From Caprimulgus europaeus (taxonomy: Eukaryota > Chordata > Aves > Caprimulgiformes > Caprimulgidae), in contig OU015533.1 of assembly GCA_907165065.1 (NCBI GenBank), positions 27,234,578 to 27,298,577 on the forward strand: DNA of 64,000 bases, written 5' to 3'. Each line of letters opens with the position of its first letter. The stretch's first letter is position 1. Below are positions 15,701-42,625 of the stretch, one piece after another. A model generated the notes under the pieces. The model did no database searches. It saw only the letters and a program-made list of their open reading frames with translations, and was not told where the DNA came from. Made by a program: the position numbers and the translations under genes.

Positions 15701-18700
15701 CAGACCTTATTACTATGTTCTGACTGATCTTACTTTGGGGTGGGAGAATACATTAAATTCTTGGTTCCCTTCTAGCCCTGCTTTTTGTGCATGTAAGATT
15801 TCTTTTACCATTCATATAGCCAAATTATTGCATGAAAGATAATGGAATTGACTGGAGTTTAAAATAACCATTTGTTTCTTAGATGATTTGTAAACTAGAT
15901 GAGGTACTCAATCTGCTGTATGGTCCTACAAATACAGTACTGTCACAGCTGAATGGGTGTGTTAGGACTGAGAATGAGAGGCTGCCTGTGTTGGCAGTGA
16001 TGTAGATGACTTATTTGTCAAACCGTGGCTTTGATTTCTAAAATTTAATATCCATTTCAAAAAAGTATAGATCAAGCTGATCTAACAGTTGGAAGCATTA
16101 CTTCCCTAAGAGTGGTCTGTGTATAGATGTTATGATGTCCATTTTTTTCATAGACATGCAGAATTTTATGTGCGTGAGTGCTAGATTAAAGATATATAAA
16201 AACTTAAAAATGGGGATATATTAAACGGTCTGTTTCACGGCATTTAACTTAGGTCAGGGCACTGAAATCATGCTACCAGTTCTTGATTATGCTGGCTGCA
16301 ATATTTCTGGGAACTGAAAGGCTTCAAGGACTCGGGTTAATATCCTTAAGTATTATTCACGGTGAGGAGTTCTCATTATGTTATAATGAACGCAGCAGAA
16401 TATGTTTCTCTTGTTTTCAATATTCTACACAGAAACAGTATTCCATAGGTTACTGCAAATACTGGAGAAAGCCTATCAGTTTGATTAGGGCCAAATTAGT
16501 ATTTTTATCTTTCACTAGAGAATTTTGGTATGTGCGGATATTGAAATAACTTTTTGCCTGCCTTGCAGTCAGGTATGAAGCATATTGGCTGGTATTTTGG
16601 TGTTCTGAAGATCAGAGTATCAGATCATAGTCTGATGAGGAGTATGTTTTTTGGTTTACTGATAACTTGAAATCATTGTCTTATTTGCAGAATGCTATTT
16701 AGTTACGTACTCAGTTATCAATGTACCCTTTAGTTGTCTAAGTCTGTTACTACATTTGAGCATGGCAGCAGTTGTAAGAAATATAATTTGATGTCCATTG
16801 AAGAATACATGGGGAGCTTGTTACATAGAAGCACATGATATCTTTGGAAATCTACTTTCTGAATTAAAATTTAGATTTTGTGTTAAATACAATTTACCAT
16901 TTTACGTTAAATTTTAATTGACATTTATTATTACATCTCCATAGGGGAACTTTAGATTTGCTGTAAGTTTTCCAGACTCTTTTTCCTAGTCATTGTGTGA
17001 CACCCAGATTTTCACCTCTTGAAGCTTTTTAGGGTAAACTTGATTGTTTTAAAATGCTGTCATTAATTAACTTTTTTTTATTGTTGTGAAAGAGCTTGAC
17101 AATAGTAGGTTCAAATAGTCATTTTAATTTGAAAATTCAACATATTCTGTATACAGGGAAAAAGTTCAGACTTTAATTTTGCTGTGCCAAGCATGAGTGG
17201 AGTTAGCTTCAGAGAATTTTGGGTTCTGTATAAAGGCATGTGGAGTAAGTCATAGTTGTTCAGGTTATCAGCCAACTACACAAAGTAGACCTCTCAGTCA
17301 AAAGATTTTTGTGCTAATAACAGTTCCAAATGTATTTATGGGTTTTTAATGTGTTTGAACATTGAGAAACTGCTTCCTTGTTGGTTTGAACTGGTATGAA
17401 TGGTGGTGACTTGAATTTAGCTCTTAGGTTACATCAGTGGAAGGACTGGCTCTGAACACGTATTTGTGCTTCTTCAAGCAGTAAACCCATAGCATAATTT
17501 CTAAAATGATAGATTGTTTTCCTTTTGTTCTTAAACACTTTGGCTTTTAATGAAAAAATACTGTGTTTGCTGGCTTCTACTCAACTATTCTGGATGTACA
17601 GTGTGCTCATGTAAATCAGCAGTTTCTGCTTCTATAAATAGATTTTGTCAGCAGCTGCAGAGCAAAACTGACAAGCTTCTGGTCATTTTTATTATTGCCA
17701 TTCAGAAATTGTTTGACTAGCTGTGAAAATGTCCAGTGGTATGTATGCCTTCTGTAGAAATATTTGCAGACTGTGCTGAGGTAGTGAGTAGGGAGAGGGA
17801 AAGGAAGAGTGTGCTTATGAGCCAACAATGTGAGAGTAAAGGCACAGAGCTCAGTATTCCTTCATTTGGGATTCCTTAAGCTCAGTCTGGAACTCTTGTA
17901 TATGTAAGACATGCTGTCCAGCTGGCTAAAAGTCATGAGTTCTTAAGTGGGGTCTCGGGATAGCATCTATCTAACTTCTTTATAGCTGGATATAAGGCAG
18001 CCTTTACAAGTGTGCTTTGTTGGGGAATATCATCATACTGTGACCTCAGAAGCTGTCTCCTAAAATTTTCAGTTCCTTCTGCTGATGGGTCTGGTTTTGT
18101 TTGCTGCATGGGAAAGAAACATCCAGGCAAGAATGCTTACCTTCTACAGCATTGCTCCCCTCCTGCACTGTCGTGGGAGCTCTTGTATGGCTGAGCAGTA
18201 ACTGCTGCTACCCTCCTTTCCTGAAGCAGACTAGGAAGTGGTACCAGTGTTGCCTGCAAGAAGAAGGAATGCTCACAGGCCAGCCAAGTTACTACTGTTG
18301 TTTGTGGACACAGGAGAGGGTGCCAGGAGAGAAAAAGTATTGAATATCTTCCATGTGAGCGTGTAATTGAAGTCCTGTGTTTGCATGTGTGGGTTTTGTT
18401 TTTGTTTTCCTTGAAAGGTAGCAATCTTCTCTTAAGTCTTACTAGAAGGTCTCAGGAAATATCTCGGACTGTAAGAATTATTTTCCTGAAACAGAGATAT
18501 GCTTACTTTCAGTGTTTCCCAAAGTACATAAAATAACATGGTCGTAGATGTACATACAATAAAATAAGTAGATTCAGCTTGTGCTGATAAGATATGGAAT
18601 AACTTTATTTGCACCCTCTAATAAAAGTACAGTTATTGAATCTTGATACTCAACCTCTGTGAATAATATATAAAGGAAAGGAAATAATGAAGTATAGTGT

Positions 18701-19298
18701 TATAATGGCAGGTGGAAGAAGAGAACATTTGTCAACTCTTGCTTTAGAAACAGCACCATCAGCCTGTTAAGTGGCTAAAGACCACCTAAAAGTGAAATTC
18801 AGTGTATTCCAAAGCCTTGGAAACTGGACAGTTTCTTAGCATTGTAATTATATGTTTTACCAGTGCTTTAATCTTGTACTTAGTGATGCTAACTATTATT
18901 CAAGGAGAAAGACAGAACCCTAACAACTAGACTCTTAGCTTATTATTTTTAATGTTGTTTGAAATGTATATATGTTTTTAAACTTCTAATGGATGTCTTC
19001 TGGCTTGATAGCCTAAATATTTGTAAGTGCTCTACTACTAGAAAAATGGATGATGCTAATTCTTAGAAGAAAATGCTGACAATGTGAAAAAACACAAAAC
19101 GTTTAAAAAGAAAACATGGACTTGTTACTTTTAAAAATTATTCCTCTCACATTTTATTCAGCTACCATTTAAAGGGGGTAGTTATAGTTCATTCACTGTG
19201 AATCACCATTTGTGGCATTAATGAGGTCTAAGTAATTGGGAGAGATGAGGAATATGATATTTGGCAGATCCTTGCAGGCTGTTATAAGATCTAGTTGA

Positions 19299-19346
19299 AG
19301 TACAAAGTTTAGAAGAACTAATTACTTCTAAATAGTACAAAGTTTA
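19299..19346. repeat. 13-bp direct repeat before exon 2
   Basis: AGTACAAAGTTTA occurs at 19299-19311 and again at 19334-19346. Probably a small decayed duplication. Confidence 0.7.
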
Positions 19347-19661
19347 AAACAACTAAAGAAGAAGTACCTCAGAGTGCTTTTAGAGTTTATTTGCTAAAAT
19401 ACAATATAAAAAGTTGCACTTAAATATTTCAAGAAAAGAAGAACATGCTGTATACTAGCTTAATTCCTTTTATGAAGGATAGAAACTCTTAAAATAGAAG
19501 TTAATAACTTTTGTGGAATGAAGGAAAAGGTGGAAGAATGCTGACTTTTATGTAGAATTAGTTTTACTTGTATAATCCTTTAAAGATGGGCAAAAGGAGT
19601 ACATTCCAAGAATCTTTGTGTGAGAGACTTTACTAAATAAATCTTTTCTTTCTGCTTTTAG

Positions 19662-19883
<222 letters not shown>

Positions 19884-20936
19884 TAAAACTTTCACCTGAC
19901 ATTTTGAGAATGAGAAAAATAGTCATGTTTAAAACAGAAGGATGCATTTCTTCTTAAATTACATTTTACATAGGTTAAGAGATTAAATGTATTCTTGGCC
20001 AGTTCATTTTTGGAGAGGGGTCCATTCTGCGTAAGTGAAGAGCACAGAAAAATCTCTAATGTAAAATTCAGAATATTATGTTAAGGGACAGATGAAGCTT
20101 TCCGACTCCTGTTTGGTGACTTACTATACTTGGAATTTATTGGCTTACAGGCACTTAAAATTAAAAGAAAGCAATATTAAATGGATGGTGAACAACTTGT
20201 AATCTGTTGCTGTAAAGCTGATATATAATGACAACAGCATAGATGACAATAATAGTCTGCTCCTGGCTTTTCTTAATAAAATGTACTTTGCAATTACATG
20301 AACAGAAGGTAAAATTAATGTTTTAAGTTTGTGTATGGCTGCAGAACTCCTGCCATTGTTTTCAGTTTTTCTGAGCAGTAGTAAACTGACCTACTATTAC
20401 CAGGAACCTATGTCCTATCACCATGCTGATGACAGAATTTTGACTGCCAGAATGGGCTGAGGATGGATGATAGATTTATTGGAGGTTTACATGCCAGTGA
20501 TAGATTAAGAGAGAAATTATAAGCCATGATAAAGCACTTTCCATTTTTCTCTTACTGGGGAGCTGGTTCACATCCTTATGGAATATTTTGTGTCTTATTT
20601 GAGCAATACATTTTGACTGCTAAAGTTTCTTGATCTCCATGTGATAATTTCATAAATTAAAATAAAAAAATATTGTGGTATTTAGAAATACATTGGAAAG
20701 TAGGAGCTGTGTAAGGTAGGAAATAGGAAGACTGAGCTGATCTGCTGGTGCTGAAAGGGTTGCTAAGCTAGTAGAGGTTTGAACCAGAGAAAAAAGTGAA
20801 TAATTTTATGCTAGCTTAATGCACTGAATTGGCTTACTGAGGGGTCAGATGAATTTCAGAGAAGGTGCAAAGGAAGGGATGGGGAGGATTTTCTCTTCTG
20901 GTAGTAGTACGCTGTTAGATTGCCTCAGTTGTCTCC

Positions 20937-20968
20937 TGCAACTGCATCCTCATGCAACTGCATCCTCA
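20937..20968. repeat. 16-bp tandem duplication
   Basis: The unit TGCAACTGCATCCTCA occurs twice in perfect head-to-tail order. Confidence 0.9.
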
Positions 20969-21039
20969 AAACTAAGCTGCGAAGTTTGATTTCTTCTGCT
21001 ACATGCTTCTTGTTAATATATGGACAAGTCAATTCATTT

Positions 21040-21190
21040 CCCCCCCCCCCCCCCAGAAAATGTCACAAATTATTTTGTTTGTGTGTATGCACGTATATGT
21101 GCTATATATATATATATATATGCTGTGTATGTGTTTATATGCCTCTGTGTGTGTATACATATGTGTGTGTGTGCTTGTGTGTGTATGAAT
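21040..21190. repeat. Compound microsatellite: poly-C, (TA)n, (TG)n
   Basis: There are 15 Cs (21040-21054), a TA run (21103-21121), and an interrupted TG/TATG-rich stretch (21121-21190). Likely polymorphic and Z-DNA-prone. The open frames reported across it are artefacts of repeat composition. Confidence 0.9.
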
Positions 21191-23544
21191 AAAAATATTC
21201 AGATTTCACTGGATTTTGCATTTCATAGACGTGGAAAGTTCATTTTGTCACACAGTTTCTGTAAAGTAACTTTTGGGGAAAGGGGCATAGCATTTTAATT
21301 TTTTTTCCTTCTGAGAAAGTGAGATTTATGCAGATTGAGATGCTAGGTTAGATTGTCTTTGGCTTTTATACAAAACGGCTAGTCATTTAAAATAGAGCAC
21401 TAAGTTACCAGCACCCAACACTTAATGAATATGTATCTGCCAAAATTTATAGGCTGCAGTCAAACAACAAAAAAAAGTAATTTTATTTTATTTTTTTAAA
21501 TATCACAGTAAAGTTGAAAATTGAGTTTGGACTTCTTTTGTTTTGTATTTTTTTGAGTCTGCATCATCCATATGTAGGATGCTCCGCAAATCTTCATGGA
21601 CAAAATGATCTCAGCAGAGCAGACAGTATTTGAATTTTTGATATTACATACATGAAGTGTGTTGATCCAAGGAACTTTGTTAAGTTGAATTCAAGATGTT
21701 CAAAAATAGCTGTATCCCATGATGCCAATGTTGTAGATGGTTATATTATCTGTATTAAATTCAGTGGTAATTTTTTTTCTAAAAGATGAATTTATTTTGT
21801 CACAGTTTCATGTAATAAATAATTTCTTTTCAGGAAATCTGATTATACTTCTCCAGAAATAAACGTAACCTGCAGGAAACTTCCTCAGTCTTTTTTGTGT
21901 TGGGTGTAAAGTTTAATGGACTGTTCCTCATACCACTTAAAATGCCTCATAGTATAATACCTCATTGCCACACTATGATTCCAGTCAGTCTGACTTGAAA
22001 TTATGTCAGTAACGTAGAACAGAAACCAGGTTGGTAATTACCATCTGCTTGCAGTACTTTATTGCATTAATGCTTTGGACAGTAGTTATTGATATTTAAG
22101 TTTAGAAAACACTAATACAAATTATGATGTCTGGATGTGTAATCCTGCTTTTAAATCTGACTTGTCATTCCACATATTCTCCAAAGAAGGGAGCAAAATC
22201 ATTTGGCTCTTAGTAAGAAAACTTTTTCAGAAGTGCTTGTTTTGTTCAAGTATAGCTCAAACTGAAAGAGATATGATTAACTTTAGAAGATGAAATACTC
22301 TAGTTCTCTGTTCATTGATAGAATGCCAATTTATATAATTTTCTATGTTTCCTTCTAAATGCCAACTTAATCAAGGAGCTGAAAAGGAAGCTGACAATTT
22401 GTGGGTTTTCAGATTATATATAGGTCCTGAATAAGAGAATCATTACTACTGAAACTATTTTTATGCAAGTGATTAAATCCTATTGGGTTAAAATTTAGGA
22501 TTACTTTGATTTGGTTTGAAAGCTTGATGAATCTATTCTTATTTGCCTTCTTGAGCCTTGTCCAGAGCTAGATGATATGCAATGTTTCATATTTGTCTGA
22601 AAATTTAAATCCTAAACACAGATCATCTGTATAAATATTTATACTTGTGAAAAAATTGTGTTAAAGTTTTCAAGTTAGTGGACCTTTGTCCAAATTCTTT
22701 AAATTAATCTGACAATTTTTCGGGTTTTAATGGTGAGAAATATTTTTTCAAGTTTAGTTATAGAATATTCTTAGTTAGCAATTACATAAATAAACATTTT
22801 ATCACAAAGATGGGTGATAGTGATAAGTTATCTTCAACGGCACTGCATGGTGGAGAAATCTGCTTCATTACGGAATCTGAGTCCTGCGATCCTGGCTGTC
22901 AGAATAGATATTGAATAGACCGCAGACTTGAACTTCTCTGTAGTCAGCATGTGTTACTTGGCTGAGCTGTAGCAACATGTTTGAGCTGGTTGGTCTCTGC
23001 AGGGAAGTTCACTTGGACCTTCCGCTGATAAGTCAGTAAAGGCTTGTAACCCTTTTCAGTTATCTTATTCTTGCAAGTTACAAGAACAGCCAAAGTCTCT
23101 CAAAAATGGTAATGCAAGTCTAATTTTCCAGAGTATATGTTACCCATTTTTGGAGCAAGTAGCTTTTCAGCATTTTTCTGTCGTTATGACCTCTTTCTTT
23201 GTGTTTAAATTACATACAGCTTGAGTTGAAGCAATTACTGTCACATTTCTAACATGTCAAAACTAGACACTGATTTTAAAGTAACAGTCCAGTTTTCAAG
23301 GTAATTTGCAATTAGTTTGTTTGAATTCTTTCAAATTAGATTTAAAAAGAAATAAAAGCACAGAAACACTACATGTAAGTTTTTGTCTAAGATGTTTTCT
23401 TAAACTGAATTTTAAAAGCCCATACTAACAGACTGACAATAAGTAGATAAATTTGAATTAAAATGTTTTGAGAAGAGGAAGAAATCAAGGCTTCTGGAGA
23501 CTTTTATTTGTGAAATTTCACTACAGTTTAGGCTTTCAAAGTGC

Positions 23545-24050
23545 TGTTGTGGTTTAACCCCAGCTAGCAACTAAGCACCATGCAGCGACTCGCTTACTCC
23601 CCCTCCAGCAGGTTGTGGGGAAAGAATCATAGGAGTAACAGTGAGAAAACTTGTGATTTAAGGAAAAAGCAGTTTAATAATTGAAATATAATAATAATAG
23701 TAATAATTGTAACGGAAAATAACAGAGAGAATTAAAACCCAGAAAGAGAAGTGATGCAAATTAAAACAGTTCCTCACTACCAACCAACTGATTCCCAGCC
23801 AGTCCCTGAGCAGCAGCCCCCCTACCAACCTCTTCCCAGTTTTATATGCTGAGCATGATGTCATATGGGCTGGAATATCCTGTGGTCAGTTGGGGTCAGC
23901 TGTCCCAGCTGTGTCCCCTCCCAACTTCTTGTGTACCCCCAACCTACTTGCTGGTGGGATGGTGCGAGGAGCAGAAAAGGCCTTGACTCTGTGTAAGCAC
24001 TGCTCAGCAGTAACTAAAACATCCCTGTGTTTTCAACACTGTTTCCAGTA
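23545..24050 (-). mobile_element. Solo LTR of an avian endogenous retrovirus
   Basis: Read on the minus strand this is an LTR-like unit of about 500 bases. It has a CRE-like TGACATCA (around 23860), a TATA-type CATATAAAAC (around 23845), an ATTAAA (around 23672-23677) and an end in ...GGTTAAACCACAACA. On the plus strand its edge reads TGTTGTGGTTTAACCCCAGC, a terminus I recognise from widespread bird LTRs. No internal gag, pol or env sequence flanks it, so it is a solo LTR left by recombination. The outer edge on the right is blurred and may be truncated. It lies antisense to ABI2 in intron 2. The family (ERVL or ERVK) is not settled. Confidence 0.75.
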
Positions 24051-27000
24051 CGTATTCAAGAAATGTCACTTAAAATAGAAGAGAGTATTTCTCAAAACTC
24101 TGAGTTCAGTGACTTCTAAGTGAAGTGGTAAATAGTGTTAACTTTGGAATCTCAGAAATGATTTAATGTTTTTTCTATTTTAGTCTTTACAGATCTTCAG
24201 GCTATTTTTATTGAATTTGGTATGGAAACTTGATGTTTCAAAATGTTCAGAAAATTCCTGATAGGAAAAATTGCAATGGTTTATACTTTTTTCCCCCCTT
24301 TAAACTATCCCTTGGCTTATTGCAGGCATCTTGGAAAGCGTATGAAAAGATGATAGTAATGAGCATAACCTCTAACAAACTGTAATTTAAAAGCTTTTGC
24401 CAAAGGTGATGGAGCTGTGGGGAACAATATGTCACAATGCTGTCAGGGTTCTGAACTTTCTTGTTAGAAAACACTGATTTAAGTTTAGAAGGGCACAATG
24501 TATCCCATCTGCTTTTCCTGACAGACTTTCCAAGCCAGGTGTTTTGTTAGTCCAGCACTAACCCCCAGAACTTCTCAACAGAAGTTTCTGAACTGCTGAA
24601 TAAACATTCTGCTAGCATTCTTCTGTCTCACTTAAGGGATTTATGCTAGTACTGGAGGCAATAATTGCCTCTGTGTTGAGGATAAATGTTTTCATTTTCT
24701 TTAGTAGCAGGTTAATCTTTGTTCCTTTCTCTACTAAGCAAATACTTCAATGTTCCTTTCTGCTGTTTTATAGGTGTCTTAAGGTCTTATGACTCCAGTA
24801 GTCTACTAAGCAAGAAAATGAAATTTTTTAAAAACCTGCTAGCAAAATGCTTTTCAATACAATTTTACGAGTATGTACCAGAATTAGGTGCTGTTTTTAT
24901 ACTCCTAGTCATTCCATAGCTATTCAAGGTAAAAGAGATGTTCTGAATTATCATGCAAGAGAATTCCCATGAGATGAGCTTCAGGTTTTAATTAGGTTTT
25001 ATGCATTTAATTGTTTGTTACTGTAGTCATGCCTCACTAATCGCCATAGTCCATAAGAAAACCAGTTGTACTCACAACTCCTATGAATAATTAAAAAAAC
25101 ACAGTTTTCGTTCATAAAAACATCCACAATGCTAAGATACCATTGCTATAATAGCATGTGCGTTAAATATCTGTGCTCACGCTGTGCTTGTAGATAATTG
25201 GATAAGAAAATACTAACAGAACATCTTTAAAGTTGCAGAGGTCAAGCACTTGAAATGCAGAGAAAGGAAGAAATAATCTTGCCAACACTGCACTAATTAA
25301 TTTACTTTCTTTCTGATTTGTAGATTGCATGGTGTCCAAGGCCTAAACCGGTTTTGAATGACCAGATTCAGACCCATAAGATTTTGATGTTTCAGTACGT
25401 TTGAAACATCATACAGCGTTTGAGGTGCAGTTGTTGTTGCAGCTGAGGTTGTTTAACATTCTAGCCAATGGTATCAGAAGCCTGTGAGACAGAGCATGCA
25501 AGAGTCAGTGTAATGTTCTCTAGTGACATGTCTAGATCACAGATGAAGTCTGAGATAATGGTAGAAATTGAATTCTTTAGTGGCATTAAACATGAGACTG
25601 CCCTCCAAGTTGTTGCAATCACGTGATTAGTTTATCAAAAAAGTGTGTGCTTTCTAACTCCTCAGCAGATGAGGTGAGAGTCTGTAGACAATCTCTTTGG
25701 GATGACTGCTACTTGTTCCAGAACTGGTCCTTCCACTGTGCTCCAAAAGCGAAAGCCTGGCACAGAGAAGGGATGGAAGCTTGTGATGAAAGATAAAATA
25801 TTGAATCTTACCGTGATGCAGAGTGGTACACTTTTGGTACTCTGGCCTGGAACACGTTTGTGTGCTCTGTTTGCACTGGTGCTTGTGCAATCAGTCATAT
25901 TGTAAGAGCTGTGAGGATCTGATGTGCACTACTGTTCTGGGGAATGGTATATAGACCTGGTCATGACAGGGAGCTTCAGGAAGGACTTTGGCAAAATTGG
26001 TTGGAGAGTAGTTAAGTTGTTAAGTAGCTGTAGCAATATATGTGTTTCTGTTAAGCTTGTAGGAACTGTGAATTTCAGCAAAGTTTATATATTGGCCAGG
26101 TCTGGGTGCGTTTCTGTGAGGGTGATGGAGGATGTGTCCCAGATAGTTTAACTACCCCTATTAAATTTCAAATCATTCCTCACCAAACTCGAGCTTTCCA
26201 AAGAGAGGGTTGCCAGCATATTTTGACCTTGAATAATTTATTTCTCTGTAGCTTTGTTTTAAGAAATAGCTGTGCAGCTTTAGTAGAAACCTTACAGTTC
26301 TAGGCAGGTGGTACTAGAGGTAGCAGAAATGTACATGATAAAGCTGTATTCAGTGCTTAATTTTAGCAAAGTTGCAAGATCTTGAAAATATGTTGCTGGG
26401 AAATACAAGATAATCTTGAAAGACAGTAAATTAAGCTTCCATATAATGCCCCTGGTATTTGTAGAAATTCTTCTCCAGAAAGAATGTGAAGAAACAACTT
26501 CTTTGAAGTGCTGATTTTCTTTAAATTTTTGTAGTTTTAAAGGTGGTGGTTATTGCACAAGGTAATACAGGGCCCATTTTGCTTGTATTGCTATCAGTAG
26601 CACAAAGAAAAAGGTAAAACAGTGTAACCAACCCCACTGCCCCCATCCTTGCCCATAGAAAAAAAATATTTAAGAAAATGTGTTATTAAAATGAGTTCTC
26701 ATTTGTACCCGTTTCTTGGTTACTACAGAGCCTGTCTCCTAACTGTGAAAAGCCTTTCTGGTACCATTCATAATCACTAAAGTGGTAGCAAAAAATCCTA
26801 ATGGTGGTGACTCTGGCTATATTCTTACCTTTTTTTTTTTTTTTTACCCCATGGCTAAAATGCTTGTTCACAACTGTGGCAAATTTCCTATAAGGAAAGC
26901 TGTTTTGTAAGCAGGAATTATTATTATTTTTTAAATGATTCAAGCAACTCTGCACCATGATTTAAGAGATTTTATTTTCCTGGAAGGGTTAGGTAGACTT

Positions 27001-27655
27001 TTTGGTAACTTTTTCTTAGTTTTTTTACCAAACAAGATTCAAGCACTGGCTTAATTGTGCAAAAATTAGTACTGAGGAACTTCTAAAATCTAATCATTGC
27101 TTTGTGATGAGTGATTTGTAATGACTGAAATACCTTGTTGATTTGTCTGAGTAAAATTTCATTCTAGCATATGACTACCAGTCTAGTTTAGCAAACTGAC
27201 AGTGTAAGAAAACCTGCTTATGGTTTGTTCTTCAGGTCATAAAAGCTAAGGTTTTGGAAGGTATCCTTACACTTTATCTAGTTGGAGACTATTACATAGA
27301 CAAGCTTAGAGAGCAGTTGTAAAATTATAAATTGTAATTGAAAGAATCATATAAAACAATGTCAGTAAATGAATAGGAACTACTAAGAATGGTAAGGACA
27401 AGGAATTTTGCTGAGCTGTGAAGAATAAGAGTACCAGAAAACTGTAAGAACCTATGGCTAACAGTGTGGGTTTAGAGGTGGCAAGTTCAATGGTAAATTG
27501 AACAAAGATGATGTAATCATGTATGTGTAGTGATATGTTTAGGACAGAATACACAGATCTTCAAAACGTTGGAATTGATTTTTTTTTTTTTTTAATATTC
27601 TGCCTCTGTATTCAAATGCATACCACTGTTAGTAAATACACTGCGTCTTTTGTAG

Positions 27656-31640
<3,985 letters not shown>

Positions 31641-31658
31641 TGGTTGCTTAGATTTAAG
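31641..31658 (+). CDS. ABI2: ABI2 exon 4: 18-nt microexon (WLLRFK)
   Basis: This exon of only 18 nt, phase 0-0, encodes WLLRFK (about residues 155-160). It is bounded by ATTAAG at 31635-31640 and by the donor GTAAGA at 31659. I recall the same six residues at the same place in mammalian ABI2, between GHGVK and VSTQNMK, which is the main reason for calling it. Skipping leaves the frame intact and joins GVK directly to VSTQNMK. It sits at the junction between the folded HHR and the disordered linker, where it adds a small aromatic/basic patch. The upstream AG is a weak AAG acceptor, compensated by two long polypyrimidine tracts and a good branch-point motif. It is probably alternatively spliced. 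Confidence 0.93.
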
Positions 31659-40859
<9,201 letters not shown>

Positions 40860-42625
40860 TGATCATGATCCAAGGCTTTTTGAAGTTACTTGAGAGTGAT
40901 TTTTTTAAACTATAACTAGAAAATATATGCTAATACCCAACTATAAAGTAATGGTTGTAGTAGACAATTCAAGGTGTGCTAGTTTTACAAACATTCAATT
41001 TTAGAATTCAATTATTTTTACATTTGTATAACTATTTATTACATTATCAATTCATTGTGGTTTGTATACTGAGAATCTCATAGAATAATTATGTTTGGGA
41101 GGGAATGAGCACTGATGGTTCTGGGTCTGATTATTATCCTCTTTCAGTAATGCAATTAAAAGTGCATCTAATGAAGTATAATTTATATGACTTGTCTCTT
41201 CAGTGCTTTCAAATGACAAGTCTCCTTTCAATGAACTTAGAAAAAGGGCAATTTTTTTGTGCTTTGTGTCAGACAAAATACAAGTTTTTGTTATGCAGAG
41301 TAGCGCTAAAGCATTTTGGTTTAATACATGGTACTTACGGTGAACATTACAACTTGCTTTTTTTAGTGCTTATGAAATCAGACAGAGGTGTCCAGCTGAA
41401 ATGCCTCAGGTGTTCTCACATGCAGCAGCATTTCCCTGAGAAAAACAGTGTCCCAGAGGTAGCTAGGAGCCAATCTGTTTGTTTTTTCCACCAAATGGAT
41501 AAAATTCGAAAAGCTCAGAAGCAACTGAAACTTGGTTATAAAAGGAAACAAATTAAGCAAACTAAATTGTAAGGGTCACTACGAGTTCTTGCCTCAAAGT
41601 AAGAAAGACTCGTGTCCAATTCAAATGTAATTATTTATCATGGGTGAAGTTGCAGGAGGCAATGGAGATTTCTCTAACCTTAATTTGATTATAGGATTTT
41701 GATAGCACAATTGAATATGGCTCCTGTGGTTTTATTTATACTATAGCCTAGAAGAAAAGACAGCAAGGGTAAGTTCTTAAATAGCCTGATCATAACTGAG
41801 CAGTCACACGTAACTATGTCTTATCCTTGTAAAATGGTCAGCTGTGACAACTGTGGGTATTTTTTTTCTGTAACTGTAAAGAGCATGATGAATCTTGTCA
41901 TTGGAAATACTTCATTTCATTGTATCTATCAGAAGTTGGTTTTGTATTTTTATTGGTTTAGAGCAAATTTGGTGTGAATAAATGTTGTGGCTCTAAGACA
42001 TGAAAAATACCCATTAGTCCTGACACAGGAGCTCTACGAACAAGATTAATGTAAAATGTCTATTTTTTTTTGTATTGTTGCCAGAATTTTACACGTATAG
42101 AAATGGAAATGATGGGCACCATATAAACATGTAGACATTGATAGATATCCAGTATTTTTTTTCTCAGTGTTCTTGCAGAAAAGTATATTGTATCAGGCTC
42201 TGCTTCAGATTTAACTGTGAGAGAGAATGAGAGTTACTTTTCTTTTATGAATTCTTGATGCTTGTTACCTGTATGTGTGGTATAGGAAGGTTAAACCTCA
42301 TGGGAAATTTGTTTCCCAAACCATAGATAAGCATGCTTGAGGTAGTCTGCTACATTTAAATTTTTCTTACTGTTAGTAACTGTGTTATTTTGAGATGTTA
42401 ATACCATTCAGTTTCTCTGTGAAATGTAATACCTTATTACATTTTGTATGCTGTTATTACATGTGTGTAATAGTTTTAGAGACACTGATTGAATTAGTCA
42501 ATACTAATGAACCAGATTTATCAGAGAAACTGAAACCCACCTTCTGTGCTGAGGCTGCTTCTGCCGTGATGACCAACAGTGTCCTACTGTGTTCTCTGTC
42601 TGCTTGTATCCAAACAGATTGTCAC

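Larger units (their letters stand above)
1..19661 (+). other. ABI2: ABI2 intron 1 (3' part)
   Basis: This AT-rich non-coding stretch runs to the exon 2 acceptor (TTTTAG at 19656-19661, after a T-rich tract). The only repeats I can support are a CR1 LINE tail (12414-12772), A-rich and T-rich simple tracts (for example 4366-4409 and 11492-11526), a short TTTA tract near 9373-9392, and a 13-bp direct repeat near 19299-19346. Open frames here are short, mostly start inside T- or A-rich DNA, and match no family I recognise. No CpG-rich promoter or alternative first exon is evident. Calling it intron 1 assumes that exon 1 lies upstream, as in other vertebrate ABI genes. Confidence 0.85.

Noticed and set aside
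41078-41105. Short TCATAGAATAATT...TTTGGGAGGGAA resembling a minus-strand CR1 end
   Set aside because: Only about 28 bases with mismatches; too short to distinguish from chance.
41105-41572. 155-codon + strand open frame in intron 8 with a basic C-terminus
   Set aside because: No recognisable domain or family, irregular composition, no splice or promoter context, and in the sense strand of a known intron. Chance is the best explanation.
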